From Candidatus Woesearchaeota archaeon (lineage in GTDB: Archaea > Nanobdellota > Nanobdellia > Woesearchaeales > DSVV01), in contig JACQSP010000032.1 of NCBI GenBank assembly GCA_016205905.1, forward strand, positions 1-6,821: a DNA stretch of 6,821 nucleotides, given 5' to 3'. Below the pieces are notes generated by a model. That model saw only the letters and a program-made list of their open reading frames with translations, did not search any database and was not told the origin of the DNA. The first letter of the stretch is position 1. Each line of letters starts with the position of its first letter. Positions 5,825-6,821 of the stretch are shown here, piece after piece. A program made the translations under genes and the position numbers.

Positions 5825-5981
5825 TTTGTGGGACGCAGTCGCATGAAACTGTTTGAAAGCTTGAAGGTTTGAAAGCTCGAAAGTTATCTGCGTAAAGCGC
5901 ACTTTCAAACTGTCAAGCTTTCTAACTTTCAAACCATCTTACTTTATTCGTGAACTTTGTTGGACATGCCAGGAACTAAAC
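5825..5981 (+). repeat. Intergenic octamer-hairpin repeat, copy 2 (full)
   Basis: The core is an inverted repeat: left arm 5853-5884, loop 5885-5900 (16 nt), right arm 5901-5932. Each arm is four tandem 8-nt units, TTGAAAGY-like on the left and ACTTTCAA-like on the right. The best-paired section, 5855-5875 with 5902-5922, matches at 19 of 21 positions. The core is flanked by near-identical TTTGTKGGAC direct repeats (5825-5834 and 5956-5965). It ends in CCAGGAACTAAAC (5969-5981), which is shared with copy 1 at 81-93. The right arm matches 21-54 at 33 of 34 bases. The element lies between the convergent dedA and ACT/HTH genes and has no coding capacity. The left boundary is uncertain. It may be a MITE-like or REP-like family. 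Confidence 0.8.
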
Positions 5982-5997
5982 AAATTAGAAGAGGATT

Positions 5998-6004
5998 AAA
6001 AAAA
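5998..6004 (-). terminator. Oligo-T terminator of the ACT/HTH gene
   Basis: On the minus strand a T7 run begins 3 nt after the TGA stop codon. This is the typical oligo-T signal for archaeal RNA polymerase. It lies between the stop codon and the shared CCAGGAACTAAAC end of the repeat. Confidence 0.5.
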
Positions 6005-6007
6005 TCA

Positions 6008-6643
6008 TCAAAATCTCAAGAATTCCATTGTCTTTGGAATATCTTTTTCTGAGATTACAAAAATAGTGTCTGTCCAGCAGCTCATTGTCTCAACAATGTT
6101 TATTTTATGCGCTCCAAACAGCGAATAAAGATATGCAATTACATTGGGTGTACTTTCCAAATCTTCGCCGCTCTTTATTGTAATCATTGCAAGGTTCTTT
6201 GACACCTTAACAACATTGTGCTTGAAAAGCGTATTCAGCTCTTCAAGATATTTCTCTGAAACAATAAGAGTGAATACACTTGTTCCTTCAATTGCATAGA
6301 AAGTGTCTGCTTTTCCCCTGATTTTTTTTTCAATGGTGATAAGATTTTCCATGTATATCTTTTTGTCAATAATTGCTGCAAGAATTTTGTTTTTTATCTC
6401 AAGCTCGCTTTTTTTCAGGATTTGCAGAACCTTTTCTTCGCTGTCTTTCTCTTTGTTTATCTTAATGGAATATCTTCTGGATGCAATTAAAATCGCTTCC
6501 ATGCTTGTCTTTTTTTCTATACCCATGTCTTTTGCAATCTTTCTTGAGAGCTTTGAATAGTTAATAACACCTTTCTTTAGGCAATCCTTAATGCTCGGAT
6601 GCTCGCTGATATACTTTTCGGTTATTTCAGTTGTGGTTGCCAT
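6008..6643 (-). CDS. ACT-domain protein with N-terminal HTH-like region, putative regulator
   Basis: A 211-residue protein. The N-terminal part (about 5-57) looks like the helix-turn-helix section of archaeal ACT/HTH proteins: CLKKGVINYSKLSRKIAKDMG (21-41) and AILIASRRYSIKI (50-62). A charged linker (about 62-80) follows, then an alpha/beta section (about 81-150). The C-terminal ACT domain has the classic layout TPNVIAYLYSLFGAHKINIV (155-174), SCWTDTIFVISEKD (178-191) and a last helix. ACT domains bind small effectors, often amino acids, so a ligand-sensing cytosolic regulator is likely; DNA binding and ligand are not shown. It resembles what I recall as COG1707. The ATG at 6643 is chosen because GAGG lies 4 nt upstream and a TATA box gives a leader of about 24 nt. 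The in-frame ATG at 6679 is only about 10 bp from that box. Confidence 0.75.
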   Translation of the reverse strand: MATTTEITEKYISEHPSIKDCLKKGVINYSKLSRKIAKDMGIEKKTSMEAILIASRRYSIKINKEKDSEEKVLQILKKSELEIKNKILAAIIDKKIYMENLITIEKKIRGKADTFYAIEGTSVFTLIVSEKYLEELNTLFKHNVVKVSKNLAMITIKSGEDLESTPNVIAYLYSLFGAHKINIVETMSCWTDTIFVISEKDIPKTMEFLRF

Positions 6644-6646
6644 TTT

Positions 6647-6652
6647 TCCTCT
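6647..6652 (-). promoter_or_regulatory. Shine-Dalgarno that sets the ACT/HTH start
   Basis: On the minus strand AGAGGA lies just before the ATG at 6643, with GAGG 4 nt from the start codon. The spacing is a little short but usable. It favours this start over the upstream in-frame ATG at 6679. Confidence 0.6.
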
Positions 6653-6688
6653 TGTTTGAATGATATGTGTGTAAAACACAGAGTATAA

Positions 6689-6696
6689 TTTTTATA
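6689..6696 (-). promoter_or_regulatory. TATA box of the ACT/HTH gene
   Basis: TATAAAAA on the minus strand is centred near 6692, which places the transcription start near 6666-6668 and gives a short leader that includes the Shine-Dalgarno. The box lies about 40 bp from the hairpin pair at 6734-6821, so that pair sits upstream of the promoter. Confidence 0.55.
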
Positions 6697-6733
6697 ATAT
6701 CCTTTTGACATTAAGTCATTTATTGGTAATTTA

Positions 6734-6821
6734 TACTAAAAGTCCTTGAGGTTCGAATAAAAATCAAGGACTTTTGTATACTAAAAGCAATTAATTTTCG
6801 AACAAATTAATTGCTTTTGTA
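6734..6821. repeat. Tandem pair of hairpins with constant ends and loop core but different stems
   Basis: Unit 1 (6734-6778) is TAC, an unpaired T, then the 12-nt arm 6738-6749, a 14-nt loop and the perfect complement 6764-6775, then GTA. Unit 2 (6779-6821) is TAC, an unpaired T, then the 15-nt arm 6783-6797, the 6-nt loop TCGAAC and the perfect complement 6804-6818, then GTA. Both begin TACTAAAAG, both end CTTTTGTA, and both have TTCGAA at the loop. The inner stems differ completely (TCCTTGA versus CAATTAATT) but pair perfectly within each unit. Units are directly abutted and the window ends exactly at a unit boundary, so more may follow. No CRISPR-like direct repeat and spacer layout is seen, and there is no coding sequence. 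Confidence 0.85.

Noticed and set aside
6303..6560. Plus-strand open frame opposite the ACT/HTH gene
   Set aside because: Antisense shadow rich in F/S/I, caused by the A-rich coding strand of the real gene.
6750..6763. GGTTCGAAT in the hairpin loop resembles the T-loop of a tRNA
   Set aside because: There is no proper T-stem, acceptor stem or anticodon arm around it, and the second unit has the same core in another setting. Not a tRNA.
6734..6821. Possible CRISPR array
   Set aside because: The constant parts are short unit ends and a loop core, and the variable parts are self-complementary within each unit, unlike spacers. No cas genes are present.

Overview
The window looks like chromosomal DNA of an archaeon. 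It is AT-rich and encodes three archaeal hallmarks: a group II chaperonin (thermosome), a Taw3-type wyosine methyltransferase, and an ACT/HTH regulator of a mainly archaeal type. Several genes have a TATA-like box about 26-28 bp before the start codon and no ribosome binding site, the leaderless layout of many archaea. Small simple genes, low GC and repeat-rich intergenic DNA would fit a DPANN lineage (Woesearchaeota/Pacearchaeota-like). That placement is inference; a tree of the thermosome would settle it.

Layout: 1-93 is a truncated intergenic repeat. 136-750 (-) is taw3. 850-1632 (-) is a nucleotidyltransferase fused to a HEPN-like domain. 1633-1875 is a T-rich divergent intergenic region. 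1876-3090 (+) is a trans-isoprenyl diphosphate synthase enlarged by in-frame short repeats. 3285-4928 (+) is the thermosome, with its own promoter and a strong Shine-Dalgarno. 4946-5038 is a hairpin made of 7-nt repeats. 5111-5746 (+) is a DedA-family membrane protein. 5825-5981 is the second copy of the repeat seen at 1-93, a hairpin made of 8-nt repeats. 6008-6643 (-) is the ACT/HTH protein. 6734-6821 holds two tandem hairpins with conserved ends, conserved loop core and different stems, and runs to the window edge.

The genes do not form one pathway. They are mostly single transcription units: tRNA-Phe modification, a possible MNT/HEPN defence or toxin-type protein, isoprenoid chain synthesis, protein folding, a possible lipid-carrier transporter and a putative ligand-sensing regulator. 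The isoprenyl synthase and DedA could both touch polyprenyl-phosphate metabolism, but nothing in the sequence links them directly.

The main novelty is in the non-coding DNA. Three kinds of foldback element are present, each built from very short units. The tandem hairpin pair at the right edge changes its stems in a compensatory way between constant ends, and may be the start of a longer array.
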